This document shows, piece after piece, positions 1 to 8,935 of a stretch of DNA of 62,226 nucleotides (the stretch's first letter is position 1; the number at the start of each line of letters is the position of its first letter). A program made the position numbers and the translations under genes. The stretch is taken from contig NZ_SSNI01000034.1 in assembly GCF_010015475.1 (NCBI RefSeq), forward strand, positions 1-62,226. Reading direction: 5' to 3'. Source of the stretch: Pontibacter pamirensis (GTDB lineage: Bacteria; Bacteroidota; Bacteroidia; Cytophagales; Hymenobacteraceae). A model generated the notes under the pieces. That model had not been told where the DNA came from and did not search any database. It saw only the letters and a program-made list of their open reading frames with translations.

Positions 1-54
1 CAGGGGATAGGGAGACAGATTCCGGTGGAGGTATACAAACAGCAGGCGGCCTGA
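1..54 (+). CDS. C-terminal end of an upstream gene (partial)
   Basis: Frame 1 is open from the window edge to a TGA at 52-54 and reads as 17 residues ending in VEVYKQQAA. This could be the tail of a gene that begins before the window, but so short a piece cannot be assigned to a family and may be chance. Confidence 0.25.
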   Translation, partial: QGIGRQIPVEVYKQQAA

Positions 55-91
55 TTGGGAGAGGACTTAGGGAAAAATCAACTTAAAAACA

Positions 92-370
92 GTGCTTGGT
101 GGTCCTACAAACAGGGAGTACTATATTCAGCAAGATACGGTGTATATCGAATTGATGGAGAAAGTAGACCAACTAGGGTTTATGGGCATAACAAGGTGGG
201 TAGCCGTATTGAAGAATAAAGACAATATACTTGAACTGTTGCCAGGTGGGCCTGTAAATAGAGAAAACGTATTTTTATCAACACTGCCTAATAAGGGATT
301 AACCTTTAAGTTGGATACCACGCTCAATGATTATGAATTTTATCCAGAGAAAGCGTGGGTGAATAAATAA
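92..370 (+). CDS. small hypothetical protein (92 aa)
   Basis: I do not recognise this protein. It starts with GTG (the frame is closed by TAG at 68-70), has no signal peptide or membrane segment, and is rich in N, E, L and aromatic residues. Two short motifs resemble each other, GGPTNRE at residues 3-9 and GGPVNRE at 52-58, which suggests a small internal repeat or two related strands. It is followed by a palindromic, cassette-like intergenic stretch (382-436) as are other small genes here. Whether it is expressed is unclear; it could also be the remnant of a longer gene. Confidence 0.45.
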   Translation: MLGGPTNREYYIQQDTVYIELMEKVDQLGFMGITRWVAVLKNKDNILELLPGGPVNRENVFLSTLPNKGLTFKLDTTLNDYEFYPEKAWVNK

Positions 371-572
371 AAAAACAAACCGTGCTAACTACACCTTTAC
401 CGTAGCTGCGCCACCGCAAAGTCCTATCCGTTAGCAACAATGCCCTTCCGTGTAAACCGACAAATGTTCCCAGACAACAAAAAAACGTTTAACAATCCTA
501 CCAATAAGCTTCTCCACGGCAAACACCCACTGAGATAAAAGTAAGTGCCGCAGTCTCATTTGGGTGTAAAAT
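371..572. other. intergenic stretch with TAAC/GTTAGC ends
   Basis: No coding potential. It holds a GCTAAC at 384-389 shortly after the stop codon of the previous gene and a GTTAGC at 430-435, the same boundary words that surround several accessory genes in this window (see findings). Otherwise nothing recognised. Confidence 0.4.
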
Positions 573-621
573 ATTTCGGACACTTGACTGTATGAAATCG
601 ATACAGTCAAGTGTCCGAAAT
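573..621. promoter_or_regulatory. perfect 21-bp inverted repeat, probable activator site
   Basis: Bases 573-593 and 601-621 are exact reverse complements with a 7-nt spacer (594-600). Core half-site is CGGACACTTGAC. It lies about 100 bp upstream of a sigma-54-like promoter and 190 bp upstream of the permease gene, the usual place for an NtrC-type enhancer-binding protein. It has no T-run, so a terminator is less likely. Confidence 0.6.
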
Positions 622-699
622 CGAACAGGTTTTAATAAAAAATTGTCTAAACTACTGATAACAATTGTATAAAATATTGATAATTAATTAGTTGTGTTT

Positions 700-716
700 T
701 GGCACTAACTTTGGCA
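700..716 (+). promoter_or_regulatory. sigma-54-like -24/-12 promoter
   Basis: TGGCAC at 700-705 is a perfect -24 box, followed after 5 nt by TTGGCA (711-716), one base away from the TTGCA -12 consensus (GG instead of GC at the expected distance). The match is imperfect, but its position 69 bp before the permease start and downstream of the palindrome supports it. Confidence 0.4.
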
Positions 717-784
717 ATAGAATTGGGAGGAATCCCCCCTTCAGTATTTGGCCTCTTTTTCATTAAAAACTGACACTTTAAATC

Positions 785-3112
785 ATGTTAAAGAATAATC
801 TAAAAATCGCTATCCGGATACTCTGGAAAAACAAACTTTTTTCTTTAGTCAATATACTGAGCTTATCACTGAGTATGGCGGTTGGTGTTATTCTTTTTAC
901 ATTCATAAAAGCCACTCACGATACAGACCATTTTCATCCAGAATTAAATCAGATAGTACGGATACTCACGCAGGAAACAAATGAGGTGGAACAAACCAAA
1001 TGGGCAACAGCTCCATTGCCATTGGCGACTCAAATGGAAAGTGTCTCCTTTGTTGAAAAAACGGTAAAAGTACGTCTGGCAGGAAAACATAACCTGCAAA
1101 CCGACGGAGGTGATATACCTATTGACATAAAATTTTCAGAGCCTTCTTTTTTTGATATTTTTGGCTTCAAATTGCTGTCAGGCAATGCACAAAGCCTTAC
1201 AAATTCTCCTAATTCCCTTTTTTTAACTGAAAAAACAGCAGAAAAGATATTTGGCAACACTAATGCTTTAGGGCAAACTGTTCAAATTGAAAATTTAGGT
1301 TCTTATACCGTTGAGGGAATTATCCAGGACCCGCCTTTAGAAACACATCTACCCATTGAGGCAATGCTTTCTATTAATGCTGCTGAAATGTTTGAAAAAA
1401 AAGGAGCAATCAGTAATATTTCACAAAATTGGGGAGACTTCAAGAGTTCAGCAATTTACGCACGTCTAAAATCAGAAGATGATTTAAAGCAGCTCAATAC
1501 CACGCTCCAAAACTATAATCAGAAATTGGATAAGAGCAATCTTCAATTTTTGGCACAACCCATAGAAGATATTACCCCTCGAAACAAAGACATTAAAAAC
1601 GACCACAATGCAGGCACCGATTGGACGGGCATAAATACGCAGCTATATTTAATTCTAGCCTTAACCCTTTTATCTGCTTTCAACTATATCAGTTTGGCAT
1701 TGGCGCGTGCCTTATCTCGAGCGAAAGAAGTAGGTATTCGCAAAACGATAGGCGCAACAAGATGGCAAATTATAAGTCAATTTTTAATGGAATCGACCCT
1801 TGTTGCCCTGTTTGCTTTGTTGTTTACACTGCCATGTGTTGAAATACTAACATATTATATACCCGATATGGATATGGCGTTTTCTTATGATATAGCCATG
1901 TTTTTAGGCTTGTTAACTTACGCAGTTATCACAGGCTTAGTCGCTGGGGCACTTCCGTCATGGCTGCTGTCAGCGTTTCAGCCTATACAGGTTTTGCGTA
2001 AAATGAAGAATATTAAGCTGTTCCAGAGTATTGCTATTTACAAAGCCTTGATTGTCGTACAGTTTTCAGTAACCATTATGCTGATGATAGTGGTTGTTAT
2101 AGTAGCCGATTATGAAATAAAAAATCATACAATCATTAACTCAACCGTGTCACCCAATGTTTTGACACTTGATTTAAGAGGTGAAAAATATGGAAACCTA
2201 CAAAACGAAATAAGCCAGTTAAGCCAGGTAGAAACGACTTTGGCGACTAACTGGTACTATAAACCGATGAAAAAGGGCAAATCTTCTGTAACATTAAATG
2301 ATAAAATTTTGGAAATGTATTACGTAAGTATTGACCCAAAAACAATTGAAACAGAAGGTATCAGCTTAAAATCGGGCCAAAATTTCCCTAAAGATATACC
2401 CCAAAATAGTGAGCAATATGTGTTGGTAAATGAAGCTGCCGCAAAATTATTTGAATCTGAATCGGAGACTTTAGTGGGGCAAACGCTATTACTTGACTCT
2501 GCCTATGTACAAGTCATTGGAATCATGCCCAATGAAATTATTGGCGAAACAGCTCCTCTAATGTATCGGTATTTGCCAAATGAAATAGCCACCTTGACTA
2601 TAAAAATAAATCCAAATACAAAATTGGAAGCAACCAAAGCTATTCAATCCATATGGGAAAACCATTTTCCTGAAAAAACAGCAAATCTTCAGAATTTAAG
2701 AGATGGTTATTTAAGAATTGGAGATAGATTAGGTTCTTTTGGAGGCTTAGCCCTTATCGTCATGATAATCGCTGGTTTGGGCATTTTAGGCATAGCAAGT
2801 TACTCCGTAGAAACACGCGTTAAAGAACTGGGAATAAGAAAAGTATTGGGAGCAAGCAACAGAGAATTGGTTTGGGCAGTTACCAGAAATTTTGGCATTC
2901 TTATCCTGATTGCCGGACTTATTGGTGTTCCGGCTGGCTTGTTTGGCGGTGATTTAATTAGACAAGATTTAGGCAGCAGTCTTGTTGAATTGAGTTTTAT
3001 AAATGTAAGCATAGGCTTTGGTTTGGTTGCCATCGTCGGGCTACTGACTGTCCTGTCCCAAACCATTCGAGCGGCGCATATTGAACCTGTAAAAGTCTTA
3101 AAAGCAGAGTAA
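785..3112 (+). CDS. FtsX/MacB-type ABC transporter permease
   Basis: Membrane subunit of a MacB-like ABC system of the large Bacteroidetes type (about 780-800 aa; this one is 775 aa, so full length). It starts with the typical amphipathic segment and a first membrane helix at about residues 18-42, followed by a periplasmic MacB_PCD-like domain, an FtsX core with three helices at about 285-410, a second N-terminal-like helix at about 425-445, a second periplasmic domain, and a second FtsX core from about 655 to the end. The diagnostic ELGIRKVLGAS and EVGIRKTIGAT loops, which face the ATPase, are both present, showing the internal duplication. No ATPase gene is adjacent, so it must share one encoded elsewhere. 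Members of this family act in mechanotransmission-type export of peptides or lipoproteins rather than substrate channeling; the substrate here is unknown. The upstream palindrome and sigma-54-like promoter suggest control by an NtrC-type response regulator. Confidence 0.9.
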   Translation: MLKNNLKIAIRILWKNKLFSLVNILSLSLSMAVGVILFTFIKATHDTDHFHPELNQIVRILTQETNEVEQTKWATAPLPLATQMESVSFVEKTVKVRLAGKHNLQTDGGDIPIDIKFSEPSFFDIFGFKLLSGNAQSLTNSPNSLFLTEKTAEKIFGNTNALGQTVQIENLGSYTVEGIIQDPPLETHLPIEAMLSINAAEMFEKKGAISNISQNWGDFKSSAIYARLKSEDDLKQLNTTLQNYNQKLDKSNLQFLAQPIEDITPRNKDIKNDHNAGTDWTGINTQLYLILALTLLSAFNYISLALARALSRAKEVGIRKTIGATRWQIISQFLMESTLVALFALLFTLPCVEILTYYIPDMDMAFSYDIAMFLGLLTYAVITGLVAGALPSWLLSAFQPIQVLRKMKNIKLFQSIAIYKALIVVQFSVTIMLMIVVVIVADYEIKNHTIINSTVSPNVLTLDLRGEKYGNLQNEISQLSQVETTLATNWYYKPMKKGKSSVTLNDKILEMYYVSIDPKTIETEGISLKSGQNFPKDIPQNSEQYVLVNEAAAKLFESESETLVGQTLLLDSAYVQVIGIMPNEIIGETAPLMYRYLPNEIATLTIKINPNTKLEATKAIQSIWENHFPEKTANLQNLRDGYLRIGDRLGSFGGLALIVMIIAGLGILGIASYSVETRVKELGIRKVLGASNRELVWAVTRNFGILILIAGLIGVPAGLFGGDLIRQDLGSSLVELSFINVSIGFGLVAIVGLLTVLSQTIRAAHIEPVKVLKAE

Positions 3113-3228
3113 AAAAGGTCTAACGTGCACTGGCAGGTTATGACGATGGCGAGACAATTAATTCTATTCCGCGGCACCATAACGACAATGTAACGACCGA
3201 CTACATTTGCGAGAAGAAGGGCACATGT

Positions 3229-3358
3229 TGCTAACGTTTGTGTTTCTGCAATGGTGCGGCGAGGTGTAAGCTATAAGTTTTTTATCTTCGTTCTACGTTT
3301 GGTTTCGTGGGACATGACGCGGCTTCGGAAGCGCACCCATGCAGAAACACGATAGTTA
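3229..3358. repeat. imperfect long palindrome, cassette-boundary-like
   Basis: GCTAAC at 3230-3235 followed by GTGTTTCTGC (3240-3249) and a TGGTGCG block faces CGCACCCATGCAGAAACAC (3332-3350) and TAGTTAA on the other side. The arms match over roughly 30 bp with small bulges around a 75-nt centre. The architecture (TAAC word, paired arms, GTTA word) resembles recombination sites of gene cassettes, although no integrase is present. Confidence 0.4.
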
Positions 3359-3512
3359 AAGAATTATTCAATAAATAAAATTGTCGAGCAGAATGATTAA
3401 ATAGAAAGAAGTGACTTTAAGAAAAATCAATTACTACCTATAAATCTTCCAGCTTATTGGCTTTACAGCTACTTTTACTCTATTGACCATTCATTGTGTC
3501 AAAGAAGGCGGT

Positions 3513-3838
3513 ATGGTCGTGTTTTATAATCTTTTTGTCTTCCTTTTCTGGTAGTTTCCTACTACTCAATTTTTAAATCAACATCAGCAGATAGTAACAT
3601 TGTGCTCTATGTAAATTTAGCATTATCATTAATTGCTATCCCTGCGTCAGTTCTGCCTTTTATATATGAACTGGGTGGACTAATTATTTCTATTCTTTGC
3701 TTAGCAATAGGAGTGTTGGTTTTTTTAAGTAAACGGATAGAAAAGAAACTGATTACTATTCATAGCATCGGTAGCATCGTCTTGCTAAGTGCGACTGCCA
3801 TGATGCTTTATGATTGGTTTGCAAGCGATAACTATTAA
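3513..3838 (+). pseudogene. small membrane protein gene, probably frameshifted
   Basis: From 3530 (just after a TAA) to 3838 one frame encodes about 102 residues with three hydrophobic segments, for example LALSLIAIPASVLPFIY and GGLIISILCLAIGVLVFL, but this frame has no ATG before the last 15 codons (only a GTG at 3602 giving 78 aa). An ATG at 3513 opens a different frame that reads MVVFYNLFVFLFW and stops at a TAG at 3552. The two hydrophobic stretches join naturally if one frameshift near 3540-3552 is assumed, giving a protein of about 108 aa. It is either a decayed gene or an error in the sequence. Alternatively translation starts at GTG 3602. Function unknown. Confidence 0.45.
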
Positions 3839-3876
3839 AATAAACTTCCTGCAAAAAGTTACCATAATGCCAGTAA

Positions 3877-4047
3877 GTTGAATTTTATGAAGCAGGAAAA
3901 GTTTCAGGTGTAGTTTCTTTCGGGGAAACAGAACTCCAGGTATATCACGACCCCATTAATTGTATCTACACAATAAGTTTCAAGCAAAAGGGTGAAATGG
4001 GTAGAGGAACATTAGCTGATGGAGAAGACATTAATTTCGTTGAATAG
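3877..4047 (+). pseudogene. remnant of a small hypothetical protein
   Basis: The frame from 3877 (after TAA at 3874) to TAG at 4045-4047 reads 56 residues beginning VEFYEAGKVSGVV and ending DGEDINFVE, with a protein-like composition, but has no start codon. A neighbouring ATG at 3867 is in another frame, so a one-base loss near 3875 could explain it. Family not recognised. Confidence 0.35.
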
Positions 4048-4320
4048 ACGAACCCTTAGCATAAGACTTGCTGCTATGGCGGGGCGTCGAACAAACCCTC
4101 TGCTGCAAATCATTAACAACAGTTGTTCAAGCCTGGCGAATAACAATCGGCTTTAGTTTTATTAGCTACAATAGTAAGATTGATTAACAACGGTTCGGGG
4201 CTGACCGTATGATAAGTACCGCCAAAGCAGCCAGCCTTGAACGTTGTGTATTTCCGGGAGCACTCTTTTTGCTGCGCACTGGGCGTCGGGACTTTCCCAC
4301 TAATCACTTTAAATGAAACT
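4048..4320. other. intergenic before the SulP gene
   Basis: Contains CTGCTATGGCGGGG (around 4072) and a facing CTGCTGCAAATCATTAAC (around 4099), again similar to the boundary-like words after other accessory genes. No promoter was recognised with confidence. Confidence 0.3.
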
Positions 4321-6000
4321 ATGAAAGGATTTGTATTTACCAAGGGCGATATTTTCGGAGGACTTACAGCCGGTATCGTTGCACTACCGCTTGCACTTGC
4401 GTTTGGGCTTCAGTCTGGTTTGGGCGCCGCTGCAGGTCTTTATGGCGCCATTATCCTGGGATTTATATCGGCAATTCTTGGTGGAACCTATACACAGGTC
4501 AGCGGCCCTACCGGGCCGATGACTGTTGTAGCAACAGCCGCCATTGCAGGGTTTGTTCAAATGGGCGGAAGCATCGAAGCGGTAGCTGGGGCTATCGTCG
4601 CCACTTTCCTGCTTGCCGGTATTTTTCAGGCGCTCATGGGCGTTGTACGGCTTGGCGCACTGATCCGCTTTATTCCCTACCCGGTTATATCGGGCTTCAT
4701 GAGTGGCATTGGTGTGATCATCATCCTTCTTCAGCTTTTTCCTGCTATAGGCCAGCCATCACCACCAACAACAATTGATGTGGTACAACAGATCGGGCCT
4801 GCATTTTCAGATATCAACGTATGGGCACTGCTATATGCAGCCCTGACGGTAGTGATTGTTTACCTGTTTCCCCGTATTTCGAAAACCGTCCCGGGTACGC
4901 TTGTGGCACTTATTGGCGTGACAATTTTATCCGTTGTGCTTCAAAAAGATGTAGAAGTGATCGGTTCCATTCCTACCGGGCTTCCCGAGATCCAGGTCGC
5001 CAGCCTTTTTACAATTGATTCGGCGCTATACGGGCAAATCATACGCGTGGCCATTACACTTGCTGCACTTGGTGCCATCGATTCCCTTCTTACTTCAGTA
5101 GTGGCAGACAACGTAACCAAAACGCGCCACGACAGCAACAGGGAGCTAATCGGGCAGGGCATAGGCAATTCAGTTGCCGGAATTTTTGGCGGGCTGCCAG
5201 GTGCAGGCGCCACCATGCGCACGCTCATCAATGTCAGGTCAGGGGGAACTTCAAGATGGTCTGGCATTATCCATTCTGTCACCCTTGCGGTTATTCTTCT
5301 GGCTATAGGCTCTTATGCAGCTTTAATCCCAAAGGCAGTGCTGGCAGGCTTGCTGATAACAGTAGGTCTTGGTATCCTTGATTTTCGTGGAATCAGGCAC
5401 ATCAGAGTAATTCCGCGTGGCGATGCAGCTATTATGATTGTGGTATTGTTGGTAACTGTTTTTCTCGATCTGCTCACGGCAGTAGGTGTAGGAATGGTGA
5501 TGGCAGCACTCTTCTTTATGAAAAAAATGAGTGATGCTATCGGACACCGTACCCGGATAGAACCACTGTCTACCTATGAAAATGGGCAGCATTGGCAGGG
5601 CAGGGGCCTGCCAGCTGAGTTGGAAGGAAATGTTTTGGTTAAGCATATTGAGGGTCCTTTGTTTTTTGGTTTTGCGTCCGGATTACAAAAGATGTCGGAA
5701 GGGGTTGTTGACGTAAGCCATGCCATTTACCGTATGGAGGAAGTTCCTTTTATTGACCAGACAGGGTTATACTCCCTGCAGGAAACACTAATGACCATGG
5801 AAGAAAGGGGAATAAAAGTGATGCTGACTGGCCTTCTAAAACAGCCGGAGCACATGCTGCGGAAGGGAGGGATAATCCCGCAGTTGATTGCCGACGAGAA
5901 TGTCTGCCCTACTTTTTCAGCGGCTGTCGACTGCGTTGTAGACGATCTCAAAAAAATAGAATCGCCTTCAGCTTCTGAGAACACGCAAGGCCATGGATAA
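4321..6000 (+). CDS. SulP-family anion transporter with STAS domain
   Basis: Membrane anion:cation symporter or exchanger of the SulP/SLC26 family, 559 aa from the ATG at 4321; a TTG at 4237 would add 28 unlikely residues, while the ATG gives the usual short cytoplasmic start before GLTAGIVALPLALAFG. Transmembrane helices cover about residues 15-400, including the conserved QVSGPTGPMTVV motif (about 59-70) in which the anion site sits. A C-terminal cytoplasmic STAS domain spans about 435-540 (GPLFFGFAS, then VPFIDQTG at the loop that carries a phosphorylatable Ser in anti-sigma antagonists, here DQT). Substrate may be sulfate or bicarbonate; the family does not allow a choice from sequence alone. 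No carbonic anhydrase or sulfate assimilation gene is next to it. Confidence 0.9.
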   Translation: MKGFVFTKGDIFGGLTAGIVALPLALAFGLQSGLGAAAGLYGAIILGFISAILGGTYTQVSGPTGPMTVVATAAIAGFVQMGGSIEAVAGAIVATFLLAGIFQALMGVVRLGALIRFIPYPVISGFMSGIGVIIILLQLFPAIGQPSPPTTIDVVQQIGPAFSDINVWALLYAALTVVIVYLFPRISKTVPGTLVALIGVTILSVVLQKDVEVIGSIPTGLPEIQVASLFTIDSALYGQIIRVAITLAALGAIDSLLTSVVADNVTKTRHDSNRELIGQGIGNSVAGIFGGLPGAGATMRTLINVRSGGTSRWSGIIHSVTLAVILLAIGSYAALIPKAVLAGLLITVGLGILDFRGIRHIRVIPRGDAAIMIVVLLVTVFLDLLTAVGVGMVMAALFFMKKMSDAIGHRTRIEPLSTYENGQHWQGRGLPAELEGNVLVKHIEGPLFFGFASGLQKMSEGVVDVSHAIYRMEEVPFIDQTGLYSLQETLMTMEERGIKVMLTGLLKQPEHMLRKGGIIPQLIADENVCPTFSAAVDCVVDDLKKIESPSASENTQGHG

Positions 6001-6193
6001 GATTTAGCCGGGCACTCACCGGATGTGGCGCCAAAGGAGCAGCGGGAGGTGATTGTGCTCCACATACTTTGCCCAAAACACGAAACTCATGTCCTTTACC
6101 GGGAAGAGGGGCTTGTGTCGTTTTATTTACTCAATCAGGCTAAAAGATAAACTATTGGAACACGGAAAAACGTTAGCCTGACAAGCAACCGCC

Positions 6194-6227
6194 TTTGCAG
6201 AAGTAGTAACTAAATTTGTTACCTTTG
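6194..6227 (+). promoter_or_regulatory. Bacteroidetes-type -33/-7 promoter
   Basis: TTTG at 6194-6197 and TACCTTTG at 6220-6227 match the TTTG / TAnnTTTG consensus of the Bacteroidetes primary sigma factor, 22 nt apart. The -7 box ends only 5 nt before the ATG at 6233, so the transcript would start at or almost at the start codon. Confidence 0.55.
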
Positions 6228-6232
6228 TCAGG

Positions 6233-8935
6233 ATGAAAGTAGGAATAATTTTCGGTGGGCCGTCGCGTGAGCGTGAGATTTCGTTTGCAGGAGGCCGTAC
6301 GGTTTATGATAATTTAGATAAAGCCCTTTTTGAGGCAGTACCTGTGTTCGTGGACAGCCTCGGCAACTTTATAGTGCTGGACTGGCAGTATATCTACAAA
6401 GGCACCATCCGGGACTTTTACCCGCCTGTGGAGGCGCTGCCGGAGACGGAGCACGGCATGCAAATTTATATGGAATCGTTGGGCGAGTTGAGTATTGCCG
6501 AACAGAATGCCATTATTGCAAAAGCAGGCAAGCGCCTGATGCCGCATGAATTCAAACAACACTTCGACTTCGCTTTCCTGGCGCTGCACGGCCCTTATGG
6601 GGAGGATGGCAGTATACAGGGGCTGCTGGAGTGGTACCATATCCCATACTCAGGCTCGGGTATTCTGCCATCGGCCATAGGCATCGACAAAGCCGCGCAA
6701 AAGGAGATGCTGAAGCAGCACGGTTTTCCTACACCCGATTACAGCACCATCCAACACAGCGACTGGTCCGATAGGACAAAGCGCGGAAGAATATTTGAGC
6801 AACTGGTGGAGAAACTTGGCCTACCGCTGGTGCTGAAGGCACCGCAACAGGGATCCTCTATTGGTGTTTCCATCATCAAAGAAAATGATTTTGCCCAGTT
6901 TGAGGCAGGTGTAGAACGTAGTTTCTTTACTAAAACCATTCAGAAGAGCCAGTGGCAGGCGCTGGGAGAAGAGAAGCAGGTAGCTAGCATGCGGCAGTTG
7001 GTGGACATCCGGGAGGGAATCGGTATGCCGGTGCTGCTGCAGGATGGCGACATCCTCTATCACCCTGAAGAACTGCTGCGCCACATTAACGAGACGTTCA
7101 GCAACGCTGATACCGAAAGCATCACCCTCACCAACATAGAGCACGAGCAGCAGATTTTGGTAGAGGCCTTCATCAAAGGCAAGGAGTTTTCGTGTATTGT
7201 GGTGCAGGACGAAGCAGGTAAAGCGCTGGCACTGCCACCAACTGAAATTGTAAAAGGCAGCGAAGTATTCGACTACCGTTCTAAATACCTGCCTGGCCTG
7301 AGCCGCAAGATTACGCCTATTAACCTGCCAACAGAGCAGATACAGGAAATCCGGGAGGCCTGCAGCAAGCTGTATAAGAACTTTGGCTTTAACGTGTATG
7401 CCCGTCTGGATGGCTTCATTACAGAAAGCGGTGAGATATTCCTGAACGACCCGAACACCACGTCCGGTATGTTGCCGTCGTCGTTCTTCTTCCACCAGGC
7501 AGCTGAAATAGGTCTGAACCCCTCGCAGTTCCTGACCTACATCATCCGCACATCGGTGGCCGAGCGATTAAAGTCTGGCAAGGACACCGTAAAGCTGACG
7601 CGACTGCTGCAGCAGGTGGACGGTGCCATACGGGATGAGCAGGCGCACCGCCAGGAAAAGATTAGAGTTGGCGTAATTATGGGCGGTTACTCTTCAGAGC
7701 GACACATTTCTGTGGAGAGCGGCCGCAATATCTATGAAAAGCTTTCGTCGTCTACCAAGTATGAGCCGCTTCCCATCTTCCTGACAGGAAATAACGAAGC
7801 TCATCGCCTGTATACCATACCGGTGAACATCATGCTGAAGGACAATGCAGACGATGTGAAGGAGAAAATCCAGCATTTTGAGCAGGGTGGTAAGCCGCAC
7901 CCGGTGCTGGCGCAGATTATAGAGGAGGCAGAGAGCATTACGCGCAAATACACCGGCCGCAGCCTGCAGGAGCCGCAGCGCATCACGTATGCGCAGCTGA
8001 AGAACCTGGTAGATGCGGTGTTCATTGCGCTGCACGGTCGTCCGGGCGAGGACGGTGCTCTACAGACAGAGCTGGAGAAGCTGCACATCCCTTACAACGG
8101 TTCCGGCATCCGTTCTTCCCGCATCACCATCAATAAGTACGAAACCAACGAGATACTCGCCAAACATGGCGTTCCGGTGGCAAAGCACCAGATGGCTTTA
8201 AAAGAAGACTGGCTAAAAGACAAAGAACTCTTTTTCCAGGGGATAGAGGCGGAGTTTCCTTATCCGTTTATCGCCAAGCCAGCAGACGACGGCTGTAGTT
8301 CTGCCGTGAAGAAAATCAAGAACCGCCGGGAACTGGAGGCATTCAGTACGCTGATGTTCCGGGAGATGGAGGAGCTGGACACCGAGTGTGCCCGCACCTT
8401 GTCGCTGGGCTTCAAAGAGGAATTCCCGAACAAAGCAGGCTTCCTGGTGGAGACACTGATTTCCAGAAACGGCGCGAAGCACTTCCTGGAGGTGACAGGC
8501 GGCCTGCTGACTAAATATGCGCCGGATGGCACAGTGGATTATGAAGTATTCGAGGCTTCGGAAGCGCTGGCGGAAGGAGAAGTGCTGTCTTTAGAAGAAA
8601 AATTTCTGGCGGGCGAAGGTCAAAACATAACACCGGCACGTTATGCTGCTGACCCGGAACGCCGGCAGCAAATATCAGATAAGGTGAAGGAGGATTTGAA
8701 GCGTGTGGCGCAGATTTTGCAGATCGAAGGCTACGCCCGCATCGATGCGTTTGTCCGCATTCTGGAGAACGAAGAGGTGGAGACCATCATCATTGAGGTG
8801 AACTCCCTGCCAGGCATGACTCCGGCCACCTGCATCTTCCACCAGACAGCCATCAACGGCTACAAACCTTACGATTTCATCAACCGGATTCTGCAGTTCG
8901 GCATTGAGCGGAACAAGATGAAAGTGATGCAGTGA
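6233..8935 (+). CDS. ddl: tandem (two-domain) D-alanine--D-alanine ligase
   Basis: Cytoplasmic ATP-grasp enzyme that joins two D-alanines for peptidoglycan precursors. At 900 aa it is about twice the usual 310-370 aa, because two complete Ddl modules are fused. Module 1 (about 1-465) has GGPSREREIS (8-17), LHGPYGEDGSIQG (118-130), the omega-loop-like FDYRSKYL (346-353) and NDPNTTSGM (405-413). Module 2 (about 477-900) has GGYSSERHIS (484-493), LHGRPGEDGALQ (600-611) and EVNSLPGMT (855-863). In module 1 the metal-ligand triad word EVN of Ddl is DPN, in module 2 it is canonical EVN; module 2 has a modified omega-loop (EKFLAGEG instead of YxxKY). So the modules may have different roles or substrates, or form a built-in dimer. 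The PASTA gene downstream supports a cell-wall role. Confidence 0.88.
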   Translation: MKVGIIFGGPSREREISFAGGRTVYDNLDKALFEAVPVFVDSLGNFIVLDWQYIYKGTIRDFYPPVEALPETEHGMQIYMESLGELSIAEQNAIIAKAGKRLMPHEFKQHFDFAFLALHGPYGEDGSIQGLLEWYHIPYSGSGILPSAIGIDKAAQKEMLKQHGFPTPDYSTIQHSDWSDRTKRGRIFEQLVEKLGLPLVLKAPQQGSSIGVSIIKENDFAQFEAGVERSFFTKTIQKSQWQALGEEKQVASMRQLVDIREGIGMPVLLQDGDILYHPEELLRHINETFSNADTESITLTNIEHEQQILVEAFIKGKEFSCIVVQDEAGKALALPPTEIVKGSEVFDYRSKYLPGLSRKITPINLPTEQIQEIREACSKLYKNFGFNVYARLDGFITESGEIFLNDPNTTSGMLPSSFFFHQAAEIGLNPSQFLTYIIRTSVAERLKSGKDTVKLTRLLQQVDGAIRDEQAHRQEKIRVGVIMGGYSSERHISVESGRNIYEKLSSSTKYEPLPIFLTGNNEAHRLYTIPVNIMLKDNADDVKEKIQHFEQGGKPHPVLAQIIEEAESITRKYTGRSLQEPQRITYAQLKNLVDAVFIALHGRPGEDGALQTELEKLHIPYNGSGIRSSRITINKYETNEILAKHGVPVAKHQMALKEDWLKDKELFFQGIEAEFPYPFIAKPADDGCSSAVKKIKNRRELEAFSTLMFREMEELDTECARTLSLGFKEEFPNKAGFLVETLISRNGAKHFLEVTGGLLTKYAPDGTVDYEVFEASEALAEGEVLSLEEKFLAGEGQNITPARYAADPERRQQISDKVKEDLKRVAQILQIEGYARIDAFVRILENEEVETIIIEVNSLPGMTPATCIFHQTAINGYKPYDFINRILQFGIERNKMKVMQ

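Noticed and set aside
4237..4320. longer N terminus of the SulP transporter
   Set aside because: TTG start and 28 additional residues with no membrane or family resemblance; the ATG at 4321 fits.
6821..7495. 224-codon ORF antisense to ddl
   Set aside because: The sense frame has clear catalytic motifs; the antisense frame has no domain and follows from GC-rich third codon positions.
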